Virus record (IMG/VR): IMGVR_UViG_3300010354_000103
Coordinates: 1 to 58,168 of that record
Length of the DNA stretch: 58,168 nucleotides
From: a virus
Strand: one strand, 5' to 3'
Numbering within the stretch: the stretch's first letter is position 1; the number at the start of each line of letters is the position of its first letter. A program made the translations under genes and the position numbers. The notes under the pieces were generated by a model, which saw nothing but the letters and a program-made list of their open reading frames with translations, had not been told where the DNA came from and searched no databases. Shown here one piece after another: positions 15,589 to 23,423 of the stretch.

Positions 15589-17259
15589 TTAAATACTCCT
15601 AGTACTTTGCCAACTACCAAACGTTTGTGCTCCTAAAGGTTTAATTCTAATCTGACTATCGGACTGATTAGTTTTAATTTCCACAGGAATTTCTGTATCA
15701 TCAATTACAACAGTTGTTGGACTGGTGAGATATTGAGTTGGAGAAATTACAGATTGATCAATTTCTGGATACGGAAAATTTGTATTACTATCCCCAAAAT
15801 CAAATGTTTCGTTTACATCAGGTGCTCTTGTAATAGCGGTAAAACTACCAGAATAAGTACCAATAGTAAAATTATAAGTTCTTGAATTTGTCAATCCAGC
15901 TGGATCTGAATTGAAAGGTTGAGAAGTAAATCTTAAATAAACACTTTGATTGTTTGAAATATATTGAATAGCAGAAAAAGAAGTGCCATTTAAAGTAGCA
16001 TCCAATCCAGCAGATTGACTACAATTCACTGCCGTAATCATATCAATACCAGTTACTGGTCCAATAAGTATTTGATATACAGTGTCTGCTGCTAAATTAT
16101 TTAAAGATGCTCCAGAAGTAGTTGTTGTAGGTATAGTAATTGTATTTGGGGTATTATCATTATAAACAGCCACAGTAATCGTAGAATTTACACATGTAGA
16201 TCCAGCACAAGCAGTTAATGTGTAAGATTTTGTTGCTGGAGAAGTAGTTCCAGCTGTTGATTGTAATCCAGTGCTGACTAATACTGATCCACTAGTGTTT
16301 ACTGTTCCAACTCCTTGATTGATTGAAACACTAGATACATCACTTGTTGACCATCCTAGCGTAACTTGATCTGTCGGATTGCCATTAATTCCACTTGTTT
16401 GTGGATCTGGTGTATAATAAAATGAATTTATTACTGGCGTATATGATACGTAGGAAATGTTTATTTCTGGAGCAGTTTCCCATACCGTAGATGAATTTAA
16501 AGTTAAAACACTACTATTGTATCCTGAACTACCTCCAGCGAAAGCAGCTGCGCTAGTTCCGCCTACACCACCACCGCCGCCGCCTGTTCCGCCATTAGAT
16601 CCTCTATTTGATCCATTAGATCCAGAAGAAACTGGAGTTACGGTAGTTGACCACGATCCTCCATCTGATCCGTTTCCAAGTCCAGCACCACCGCCACCAC
16701 CACCACCGCCGCCAGCGACAATTAGATTGGTAGATGTTGAGTTATTAATAACAGCGGATGCTCCACCACCGCCTCCGCCACCACCAGTATTTACAGTGGC
16801 AAAACATGTCTGTGGACAAATCCATCTATTTCCACCTTCAGCACATCCTGAACCACTAACATATCCACCACTACAAGGAGCAGAGTTACTACAAGGTTTA
16901 CCACAACATGTCGGACAAGTACAAATACTAGGATAGGAGCAATCGTAAGAATATGTATACGATCCAGACCCGCCAGTTCCACCAATAGCAACAGTACTAG
17001 TGCCCCCATTGCCACCACCTGGACTAGAACCATCAGATCCTACACCACCAACAACAAGTTTTAAATTTCTTTGTACAAAATTGTTGATAAAAGTGAATGA
17101 TCCTGTTCTTCCCTTACCATAAAAACCAATTCCACTATAATTTCCACCATTTCCACCTCGAGCTCCTCTCACTGTCACAGTAACATTTGAGGTGTTATCA
17201 GGAATAGTAATTTGATTTTGATTGGATGTGTATGTATTAGATACGTTGGTAGTAGACAT
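15589..17259 (-). CDS. Modular glycine-rich fibre protein with Cys-rich insert (paralogue B)
   Basis: This 556-residue protein has the same plan as its neighbour: a glycine-rich N-terminal part (to ~residue 270) and the conserved C-terminal module (~272-556, ending FGSWQSTRSI). Between two glycine blocks, at about residues 105-152, lies an insert with ten cysteines (CTCPTCCGKPC, then SGCAEGG and CPQTC) that its relatives lack. Such spacing suggests a disulfide-knotted or metal-binding knob on the fibre. The start overlaps nothing, with a 3-nt gap to the upstream zinc-ribbon gene. Host recognition is inferred from the modular layout. Confidence 0.75.
   Translation of the reverse strand: MSTTNVSNTYTSNQNQITIPDNTSNVTVTVRGARGGNGGNYSGIGFYGKGRTGSFTFINNFVQRNLKLVVGGVGSDGSSPGGGNGGTSTVAIGGTGGSGSYTYSYDCSYPSICTCPTCCGKPCSNSAPCSGGYVSGSGCAEGGNRWICPQTCFATVNTGGGGGGGGASAVINNSTSTNLIVAGGGGGGGGGAGLGNGSDGGSWSTTVTPVSSGSNGSNRGSNGGTGGGGGGVGGTSAAAFAGGSSGYNSSVLTLNSSTVWETAPEINISYVSYTPVINSFYYTPDPQTSGINGNPTDQVTLGWSTSDVSSVSINQGVGTVNTSGSVLVSTGLQSTAGTTSPATKSYTLTACAGSTCVNSTITVAVYNDNTPNTITIPTTTTSGASLNNLAADTVYQILIGPVTGIDMITAVNCSQSAGLDATLNGTSFSAIQYISNNQSVYLRFTSQPFNSDPAGLTNSRTYNFTIGTYSGSFTAITRAPDVNETFDFGDSNTNFPYPEIDQSVISPTQYLTSPTTVVIDDTEIPVEIKTNQSDSQIRIKPLGAQTFGSWQSTRSI
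15794..15943. repeat. Near-identical block shared with 14195-14344
   Basis: This is the partner of the block at 14195-14344. The two lie at the same place in the conserved module of adjacent fibre genes. Identical stretches of 35 bp and 36 bp sit at its two ends. Confidence 0.75.
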
Positions 17260-17262
17260 TAG

Positions 17263-17439
17263 TTACCATTTACCTTCTGGACAATTTAAACCTGGAACTA
17301 AAACTTTTGCTGGCATAAAACAATTACAAACGGAACATTGTTTTGTTAATGATCTAAACTTATCACATTGTATACATGTTTTCATTCGCTGAACTGCTTC
17401 TTTTTTATAAGCATCAAAATCTCTAAAAGCACTTTCCAT
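17263..17439 (-). CDS. Small zinc-ribbon protein, 58 aa
   Basis: A 58-residue protein with CIQC at residues 22-25, CSVCNC at 35-40 and a final NCPEGKW, a typical small zinc-ribbon arrangement (CxxC...CxxC plus a last Cys). This matches a small family I know from cyanophages, ending in CP-x-GKW with a CF-MPAK motif. The ATG overlaps the stop of the upstream 127-aa gene as TAATG. Its place inside the fibre operon suggests a structural or folding role, but this is not established. Confidence 0.75.
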   Translation of the reverse strand: MESAFRDFDAYKKEAVQRMKTCIQCDKFRSLTKQCSVCNCFMPAKVLVPGLNCPEGKW

Positions 17440-17822
17440 TATACTTCTCCCTCTATTTCTTTCATAGCTTCATTATAGATTAATTCTTGTAAGTCTTCAT
17501 CTTGTGTATAATAATTCATTTGTAAAGCCATATCAATATCATTGATAATAGTTTCTGGAGTCATTTTATAAGTTTTTATAAATGTAGAGACTACAGATAC
17601 AATTTTATCTTTTATTCGTGTATCACCTCTATCAGCAAAATAATTAGCAAAAATAAAATTTTGTGGTGTAGCAACAACCATAAGTTTACGAAAATCTTCT
17701 TGAAATTGTTCTTCGATTGTTGTAAGTTCTGGGTTTTCAGGATAATTTAAATCAGTAGGAAGTTCGCCAGTTTCTGGATCAACAGAACCTCCATTATAAG
17801 TTCCACTTATTGGTAAAGTCAT
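17439..17822 (-). CDS. Hypothetical 127-aa fibre-operon protein, paralogue of 22269-22523
   Basis: The start is placed at the ATG at 17822 (MTLPISGTYNGGSVDPETG). An upstream in-frame extension would overlap the preceding fibre gene in another frame. The C-terminal half (VATPQNFIFANYFADRGDTRIKD...) resembles the small protein at 22269-22523 (ATTPFNLILNRYFQKCGDNKLND...). These two genes are therefore distant paralogues, each beside modular fibre genes. The protein is acidic and helical and could be a fibre-specific chaperone or connector. The function is unknown. Confidence 0.65.
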   Translation of the reverse strand: MTLPISGTYNGGSVDPETGELPTDLNYPENPELTTIEEQFQEDFRKLMVVATPQNFIFANYFADRGDTRIKDKIVSVVSTFIKTYKMTPETIINDIDMALQMNYYTQDEDLQELIYNEAMKEIEGEV

Positions 17823-17856
17823 ATTTCTATTATATTTTATAATATTTAGATTATTT

Positions 17857-19356
17857 TCAAATACTTCTTGTAGATTGCCAATTACCAAAAGCAGCAGAAC
17901 CTTGTGGTTTGATTCTAATTTGAGCATCAGAATTATCGGTTTTAATTTCAACTGATATGTCTACATCATCAACAGTAACTGAAGTAGGACTAGACAAATA
18001 CTGATTAGGTGTATTGGATACCTGATCAATATCTGGATACGGATAAGCACCAGAATTGTCACCGAAATCAAAAGTTTCTTCTACATCAGGTGCTCTAGTT
18101 CTTATAGTTATTGAACTACTACATGTTCCTACGGTATAACTCAAAACTTTAGGAGAAGTTTTCAATCCAGATGGATCTGTATTAAAAGGGTCTGATGTAA
18201 ATCTCAACCAAAAACCTTGACTATTTGTAATGTAAACAACTTGAGAAAAATTGCTATTATTTTTTGAAACTTGCAATCCAGAAGATACTGCTGTAACTGC
18301 TGTTGTCATATCAATTCCTTGTATAGCAGAAACAAAGACAGAATAAGTTGTATTTGGTTCTAAATTTGTTAAAGAAACACCACTAGTAGTTGTAGAAGGG
18401 GCGCTACAACTAGTCGGAGTATTATCATTATATACATATGCCGTAGCATTGCTAGTAATTGTTCCACCTGGACCAGTGGCAGTTAAAGTATAAGTTTTTG
18501 ATGCTGGAGAATTTGTACCAACTACGGATTGCAATCCAGAATTAATAGTTTTTGTTGTTAAATTAGTAACACTTCCTACTCCTTGATTGATACTCAAACT
18601 ATCAGCATATTGTGTTGACCATGTGAATGTAATTTCATCACTAGGAACACCTGTAGTTCCACTAGTTTGTGTACTGGCAGTAAAAAAGTCTATTACAGGA
18701 GCGTAATAATCCCACACAAGTCTTGCCGCTCCATCCGCGCCTGCACCAGCTTCTCCACCATTGTTGTTACCAGCACCTCCGCCCCCATAAAATCTACCAT
18801 TTCTCCCCCCTGGACACCCATTACTACTACCAGCTAAATTTGTTCCTGCACCTCCAGTATTTGATCCACAATATCCAGAATTATTATTTTCATTTCCAGC
18901 GCCGCCACCTTCTTTTGTGCTGTCATCATCTCTACCAACACCACCATTATTATAGATGTCGCCAGGAGCAGATCCTGAAATAGATCCACCACCACCAGCA
19001 ACACCACCATTATTATCTGTTCCTCCGTTACCGCCATCAGCATATAAACTAAGATTTCCCCCAATTACACTAGTTCTTTTTCCTGGATTTGAATTATTAT
19101 TCCCAGGTTGAGCACCTCCAGATCCAACTCTTATCGTAATATTTGTTCCACCAGGAATAGTTCTAGTTGCTCTGGCAAATCCACCACCACCTCCACCAGT
19201 TCCATCCTCGTCACCATTTTTATCTTTATATCCAGATCCACCACCACCAATACAAGTAGCAGTTACATTTTTACAAGCAAAAGGAGCAGTCCAAGTATAT
19301 TGAGTTTGATTGTTGCCAGTGTTATCACCACCGTAAGTAAAATCTTGACTAGGCAT
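17857..19356 (-). CDS. Modular glycine-rich fibre protein (paralogue C)
   Basis: A 499-residue protein. Residues 1 to ~215 begin with a short beta unit (YTWTAPFACKNVTATCIGGG) and continue as a glycine/asparagine-rich domain. Residues ~217-499 are the shared module (VIDFFTASTQTSG ... APDVEETFDFGD ... FGNWQSTRSI). The N-terminal sequence is clearly different from those of paralogues A, B and E, although equally glycine-rich. The start overlaps the stop of the lectin-bearing gene (TAATG). It is likely a virion adhesin. Confidence 0.75.
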   Translation of the reverse strand: MPSQDFTYGGDNTGNNQTQYTWTAPFACKNVTATCIGGGGSGYKDKNGDEDGTGGGGGGFARATRTIPGGTNITIRVGSGGAQPGNNNSNPGKRTSVIGGNLSLYADGGNGGTDNNGGVAGGGGSISGSAPGDIYNNGGVGRDDDSTKEGGGAGNENNNSGYCGSNTGGAGTNLAGSSNGCPGGRNGRFYGGGGAGNNNGGEAGAGADGAARLVWDYYAPVIDFFTASTQTSGTTGVPSDEITFTWSTQYADSLSINQGVGSVTNLTTKTINSGLQSVVGTNSPASKTYTLTATGPGGTITSNATAYVYNDNTPTSCSAPSTTTSGVSLTNLEPNTTYSVFVSAIQGIDMTTAVTAVSSGLQVSKNNSNFSQVVYITNSQGFWLRFTSDPFNTDPSGLKTSPKVLSYTVGTCSSSITIRTRAPDVEETFDFGDNSGAYPYPDIDQVSNTPNQYLSSPTSVTVDDVDISVEIKTDNSDAQIRIKPQGSAAFGNWQSTRSI

Positions 19357-20669
19357 TATGCTGTTGTATTAATTGAATTTAGAGTTCCAGAATTTCTGGT
19401 ATTAAATTGTGTGGGAGTTGTATTTGTAACAAGACCACTTCTAGCAGTTATAGATCCAAATGAGATGGTCAAAAATCCCTGTCTTAAATATACCCAACTA
19501 CCAAAAGATGAATTACCAAAAGTTTTAATTCTAACTTGTGTTTCTGAATTATTAGAAACCATTTCGGTTCCTTCTGGAGTTGCTAATTCAACATTATCAA
19601 CTGTCAAAGTAGTAGGACTAGTAATATAAGGTGTAGGACTATTAGAAATTTGATCAATATCTGGATATGGGAATACAGTAGTAGAATCTCCATAGTCAAA
19701 TATTTCATTTATATTTGGAGCTCGAGTTTGTACATCAAAATATCTTCTCACTGGACCAATATCAATATAAAGATTTTTAGTATTAACAAGACCATTTGGA
19801 TCAGTATTAAATGCTAATGTAGTAGATCTCACAAAAAATGACTGATTATTAGTAATAAAGATATTATTAGACCAGCTAGTAGCAGTTAATGATAATTCAC
19901 ATCCAGAAGATGCTTGAACATATGTTGGCATATCAATTCCGCTAATAGGCCCAACAGTCCATTGATATGTTGTATTTGGTTCTTTATTTAATTGAGACTG
20001 AACAGTATAATCATTACAAACATTATCATTATAAGCAGAAACTGTAATAGTTGAAGTTACAGACTCATTTATTTCATTTTTTACTGTAAGAGTATATGTT
20101 CTAGTAGCAGGAGAAGTAGTTCCAGTTGTTGATTGTGGTAAATTAGTAATATTTAAATTACCACCCAACGAACTAACATTCCACGTTTCACCAGATCCAC
20201 TAGTTATAGTGGCACTTCCTCCACTACCATTTGTAGTTGTCCAAGTTAATGTTGTTGTATAAAGAGGAGAACCTCCACTACTATTTTGAGGATTCGGGGA
20301 AGCAGTAAAAGTATTAATTACTGGTACAGGAACAAATACTTGCTGAGTGCCACTAGCAGTTAATTGAATATAAAGTCTCTTATAAGTTCCTACACAAGGA
20401 TCGCCAAAAGTTCCATTTGATGGATTAACAGATCCCGAAGTTTTGCCAATGAAAGCATTAGAAACTACACCAAATGAAGATCCAGCATGGCATCCACCAT
20501 AACTATATGATCCACAAGAACCATTTGGTGTGCCATAACTAGCAAAATTTACTGAAGTAAAAGTTGTAGAATATGTAGCATCATTAGGAGCACTTAAAGA
20601 TATAGCTCCACAGTTTTCACAATTACTTCCACAAACTGTAGTTGAATAAGGTATTGATTTAAATCCCAT
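19356..20669 (-). CDS. Modular fibre with SUEL/rhamnose-binding-lectin-like domain (paralogue D)
   Basis: A 437-residue protein. Instead of a glycine-rich domain, residues ~10-100 show the hallmarks of the SUEL/Gal_Lectin fold: a start ISLSAPND, then VNFASYGTP, cysteines at NGSC and GGC, a VV-x-x-x-x-x-GK segment, and the diagnostic FGDPCVGTYKRL. Residues ~116-437 are the conserved fibre module, ending FGSWVYLRQG plus about 36 unrelated residues. SUEL domains bind L-rhamnose or galactose, sugars common in cyanobacterial O-antigen, so sugar binding is plausible. A VCGSNCENCG motif precedes the domain. Confidence 0.7.
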   Translation of the reverse strand: MGFKSIPYSTTVCGSNCENCGAISLSAPNDATYSTTFTSVNFASYGTPNGSCGSYSYGGCHAGSSFGVVSNAFIGKTSGSVNPSNGTFGDPCVGTYKRLYIQLTASGTQQVFVPVPVINTFTASPNPQNSSGGSPLYTTTLTWTTTNGSGGSATITSGSGETWNVSSLGGNLNITNLPQSTTGTTSPATRTYTLTVKNEINESVTSTITVSAYNDNVCNDYTVQSQLNKEPNTTYQWTVGPISGIDMPTYVQASSGCELSLTATSWSNNIFITNNQSFFVRSTTLAFNTDPNGLVNTKNLYIDIGPVRRYFDVQTRAPNINEIFDYGDSTTVFPYPDIDQISNSPTPYITSPTTLTVDNVELATPEGTEMVSNNSETQVRIKTFGNSSFGSWVYLRQGFLTISFGSITARSGLVTNTTPTQFNTRNSGTLNSINTTA

Positions 20670-20671
20670 GT

Positions 20672-22282
20672 TTATATTCCTCTAGGTGTTTGCCAAGATC
20701 CAAATGTAGTTTCTCCCTGTTGTTTAACTCTTATTTGAGCATCAGGATTATCTACTTTAATTTCAACGTCTACATCAACATCATCAATAGTAACAGTTGT
20801 CGGACTTACTATATATTGACTTGGTGTATTAGACATTTGATCAATATCTGGATATGGATAATCATTTGTATCATCACCAAAATCAAATGTTTCTGATGTA
20901 TCTGGAGCTCTAGTAGTAGCATAAAAACTAGAGTTCGTAGACCCAATTGAGAATTCAATTAATCTCGGATTAGTTATCCCAAATCCATTTGAATCAGTAA
21001 GATATGAATTAGCAAAAAATCTAATATAAACATATTGGTTAATTGTTGGATAGATAACATTTGACCAATTAACTTTATTTACAGAAAGGTCTACACCAGA
21101 AGTGAAAGATTCTGCCTTAACAATCATGTCAATACCAGTTATTGGACCTATACTAACAATATATTTTGATGAATTAGGTTCTAATTGATTTAAAGGATAT
21201 GAAACTCCAGTAGTCTGAAGTTCAGCAGTACTTGGTATAGTATATGTATTTGGTGTGTTGTCGTTGTAAACTTGTACCGTAACGGTTGTTGATGTAGTTA
21301 TAGTAGGAGTAACAGATGAAGAAGCATATGCTATCAATGTATAAGTTTTTGATGCTGGAGAATTTGTACCAGTTACTGATTGTAATCCTGTATTCACACC
21401 AGTTTTAAAACTATTGAGATTAGTATCTTGATGAATGAGAGTTGCTCCATCATATATTCGTATGTAAGCAGCATCAGAAACTTGCCATATAAGTTTAACT
21501 GTGTTGTCTGGCACCCCAACAGTTCCACTAGTTTGTGGTATTGGATCGTAAGTAAAAGTAGTTATTACTGGTGTAATAGCAGTATATGAAACTGTAATAT
21601 ATCCACCACCATTATAACTATCTTGACCAGTTAAAGTAGTTTGAGCAGCTCTATATTGACTTCCTCCAGCACCGCCACCCGAAGCTGATCCACCATTATC
21701 ACAACCACCGCCGCCACCACTACCACCTCCAGCACCACCGCCGCCACCACCACCTCCAGATCCATCACCACAGGAGGCTCCATTGCCATCGCCACCTCCG
21801 CTAGCACCAATACCACCCACATTAGAAAATCCACCAGAAGATCCACCGCCGCCGCCGCTACGATTCCATGCTCCGCCACCACCACCGCCACCGCCACCAG
21901 CGACAATGATATATCCATTTACGGTAGAATCATATACGCCAGATCCACCTCCACCACCACCACCCGATCCAGAACAACCGCTGGCAGATCCACCTCGACC
22001 ACCAGAAATACTACCACTACTACGATTAGTTCCTCTACCAAAACATCCTGGACCACCTTCACCAGCGCCGCCTGGTTGTAAAGTTAATGTCCTAGAAACG
22101 TAATTAGGAAGAGTAAAATATCCTCGTCTAGCAGATCCACCACCACCGCCACTACCATTTGAATCAGATCCACCACCTCCACCAGATCCTCCAGCAACAA
22201 CTAATGATATATTGAAAGCATCAGAAGGAATGGTGATAGTAGCATTTGATGTATATGTTTGATTAAAATTAATTGATGACAT
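20672..22282 (-). CDS. Modular glycine-rich fibre protein (paralogue E)
   Basis: A 536-residue protein with a ~230-residue glycine-rich N-terminal part (GGGGGSDSNGSGGGGGS and similar) and the conserved C-terminal module from ~234 (PVITTFTYDPIPQTSG to FGSWQTPRGI). The opening SSINFNQTYTSNATITIPSD is similar to the openings of paralogues A and B, so the first ~25 residues are also partly conserved. It overlaps the upstream 84-aa gene by 14 nt. It is probably an adhesin of the same set. Confidence 0.75.
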   Translation of the reverse strand: MSSINFNQTYTSNATITIPSDAFNISLVVAGGSGGGGGSDSNGSGGGGGSARRGYFTLPNYVSRTLTLQPGGAGEGGPGCFGRGTNRSSGSISGGRGGSASGCSGSGGGGGGGSGVYDSTVNGYIIVAGGGGGGGGGAWNRSGGGGGSSGGFSNVGGIGASGGGDGNGASCGDGSGGGGGGGGAGGGSGGGGGCDNGGSASGGGAGGSQYRAAQTTLTGQDSYNGGGYITVSYTAITPVITTFTYDPIPQTSGTVGVPDNTVKLIWQVSDAAYIRIYDGATLIHQDTNLNSFKTGVNTGLQSVTGTNSPASKTYTLIAYASSSVTPTITTSTTVTVQVYNDNTPNTYTIPSTAELQTTGVSYPLNQLEPNSSKYIVSIGPITGIDMIVKAESFTSGVDLSVNKVNWSNVIYPTINQYVYIRFFANSYLTDSNGFGITNPRLIEFSIGSTNSSFYATTRAPDTSETFDFGDDTNDYPYPDIDQMSNTPSQYIVSPTTVTIDDVDVDVEIKVDNPDAQIRVKQQGETTFGSWQTPRGI

Positions 22283-22523
22283 TATTATTTTTCTGTATTA
22301 AATACTCAGAATATTCTTTTTCAATTTGATTAATTACATCTTGGGAAGTAATATTGTGAGATTCAACCAACTCCTTCGCTAATTTATCTAGATAATCATT
22401 TAATTTGTTATCTCCACATTTTTGAAAATAACGATTTAAAATAAGATTAAACGGCGTAGTAGCGTAATAAATTTTCTGTAGTAAATCGATATTTCCGTTT
22501 CTAGTTCCTTCTGGTATCATCAT
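22269..22523 (-). CDS. Hypothetical 84-aa fibre-operon protein
   Basis: A helical 84-residue protein (MMIPEGTRNGNIDLLQKIYYATTP...), with two adjacent ATG codons as possible starts. It shares an ATTP-x-N-x-I-x-N-x-YF-x-x-x-GD pattern with the 127-aa protein at 17439-17822. Its stop lies 14 nt inside the next fibre gene. It is likely an accessory of the fibre set. No domain can be named. Confidence 0.6.
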   Translation of the reverse strand: MMIPEGTRNGNIDLLQKIYYATTPFNLILNRYFQKCGDNKLNDYLDKLAKELVESHNITSQDVINQIEKEYSEYLIQKNNNVIN

Positions 22524-22528
22524 ATTTT

Positions 22529-23422
22529 TTAAATTTTTATAATATATTCCATTATTATGTATGGCATAGAAGCATTATCAAGTTTTAGAACATTTTCGAC
22601 AGACAAACTAATTGTTGTTTCAAGTCCATTGGGATCTATAATTTGATTATCAAGATATTGAAAATTAAAAGTAGTATTAGATTTTAACTGAGTTGCTGTT
22701 GGAAAAACTATTTGGTGGTTATGACTAGGATTATTAGAAGCATTTGAAGGAGCACTTATAGTAACTAAGTTGTTAGAACCTTCTGTTTTTCCTGTGCTAG
22801 CACCAGATCCACCATTTTCTTCCCAACCACTGTCTTTCCATTTACCAAGATATGTAAACACACCAACATCAGCATCATGTCCGTGAGCCTGAAAGTTATC
22901 TTCTGTTAAAAAGTCACTCGGAGTATATCCACTATTGTCTCCAGAAAAAAATGGATTACCATTAAATTTTATTTGTGTCGCTCCAGAAAGTTCAAATTCT
23001 CCAGAATAAGTGATCGTCACTTGATCCCCGACTAAACTATCAACTTCGGTCTCAATTCCAACTTTTTGTAGTGACGTATCTTGAGCAGTAGTAAGATTTA
23101 AATATTGTCCAGAAGCATTTGAACATCTAATATATTTTGATCCTAAGTCAGGTAATTGTATTTCATCTGCTGCTATTGCGCCTGCCCCAGAAGTTATTTT
23201 AGCAAATCTACAACTTGTTCCAACACCAATTACAGATGCTAATACAGGAAATAAATCTGCTTTATAAATTGCTCCATCACATCGTAAAAATCCAGCTGGA
23301 AGATATGTTTTCCACGATCCTTGATCGGGAAGATTTGTTGCTGGTAATTGTCTAGTAAAAGGTAGGATAGTTCCTGTAGTACCACCAAACTTTGCTTTTT
23401 CGTTAGTATAATACTTTGCCAT
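22529..23422 (-). CDS. Tail-collar domain fibre protein, 297 aa
   Basis: A 297-residue protein with a phage tail-collar motif. GFLRCDGAIYKADLFPVLASVIG near residues 44-66 is followed by IQLPDLGSKYIRCSN near 88-102, matching the W-x-x-CDG...YP.L...G...F.LPDLR layout of T4 gp12-type short fibres. The rest contains HGHDAD and NPSHNHQI histidine clusters, which in gp12-like proteins can hold a metal ion along the trimer axis. It lies 1 nt downstream of another collar protein. It is likely a baseplate-bound short fibre component. Confidence 0.75.
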   Translation of the reverse strand: MAKYYTNEKAKFGGTTGTILPFTRQLPATNLPDQGSWKTYLPAGFLRCDGAIYKADLFPVLASVIGVGTSCRFAKITSGAGAIAADEIQLPDLGSKYIRCSNASGQYLNLTTAQDTSLQKVGIETEVDSLVGDQVTITYSGEFELSGATQIKFNGNPFFSGDNSGYTPSDFLTEDNFQAHGHDADVGVFTYLGKWKDSGWEENGGSGASTGKTEGSNNLVTISAPSNASNNPSHNHQIVFPTATQLKSNTTFNFQYLDNQIIDPNGLETTISLSVENVLKLDNASMPYIIMEYIIKI

Positions 23423-23423
23423 T

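Noticed and set aside
15065-16936. Proline-rich plus-strand ORFs opposite the glycine-rich fibres
   Set aside because: Poly-Pro arises from reading glycine codons in reverse (GGN/NCC). The 86- to 159-codon frames have no start signals and mirror the glycine tracts.
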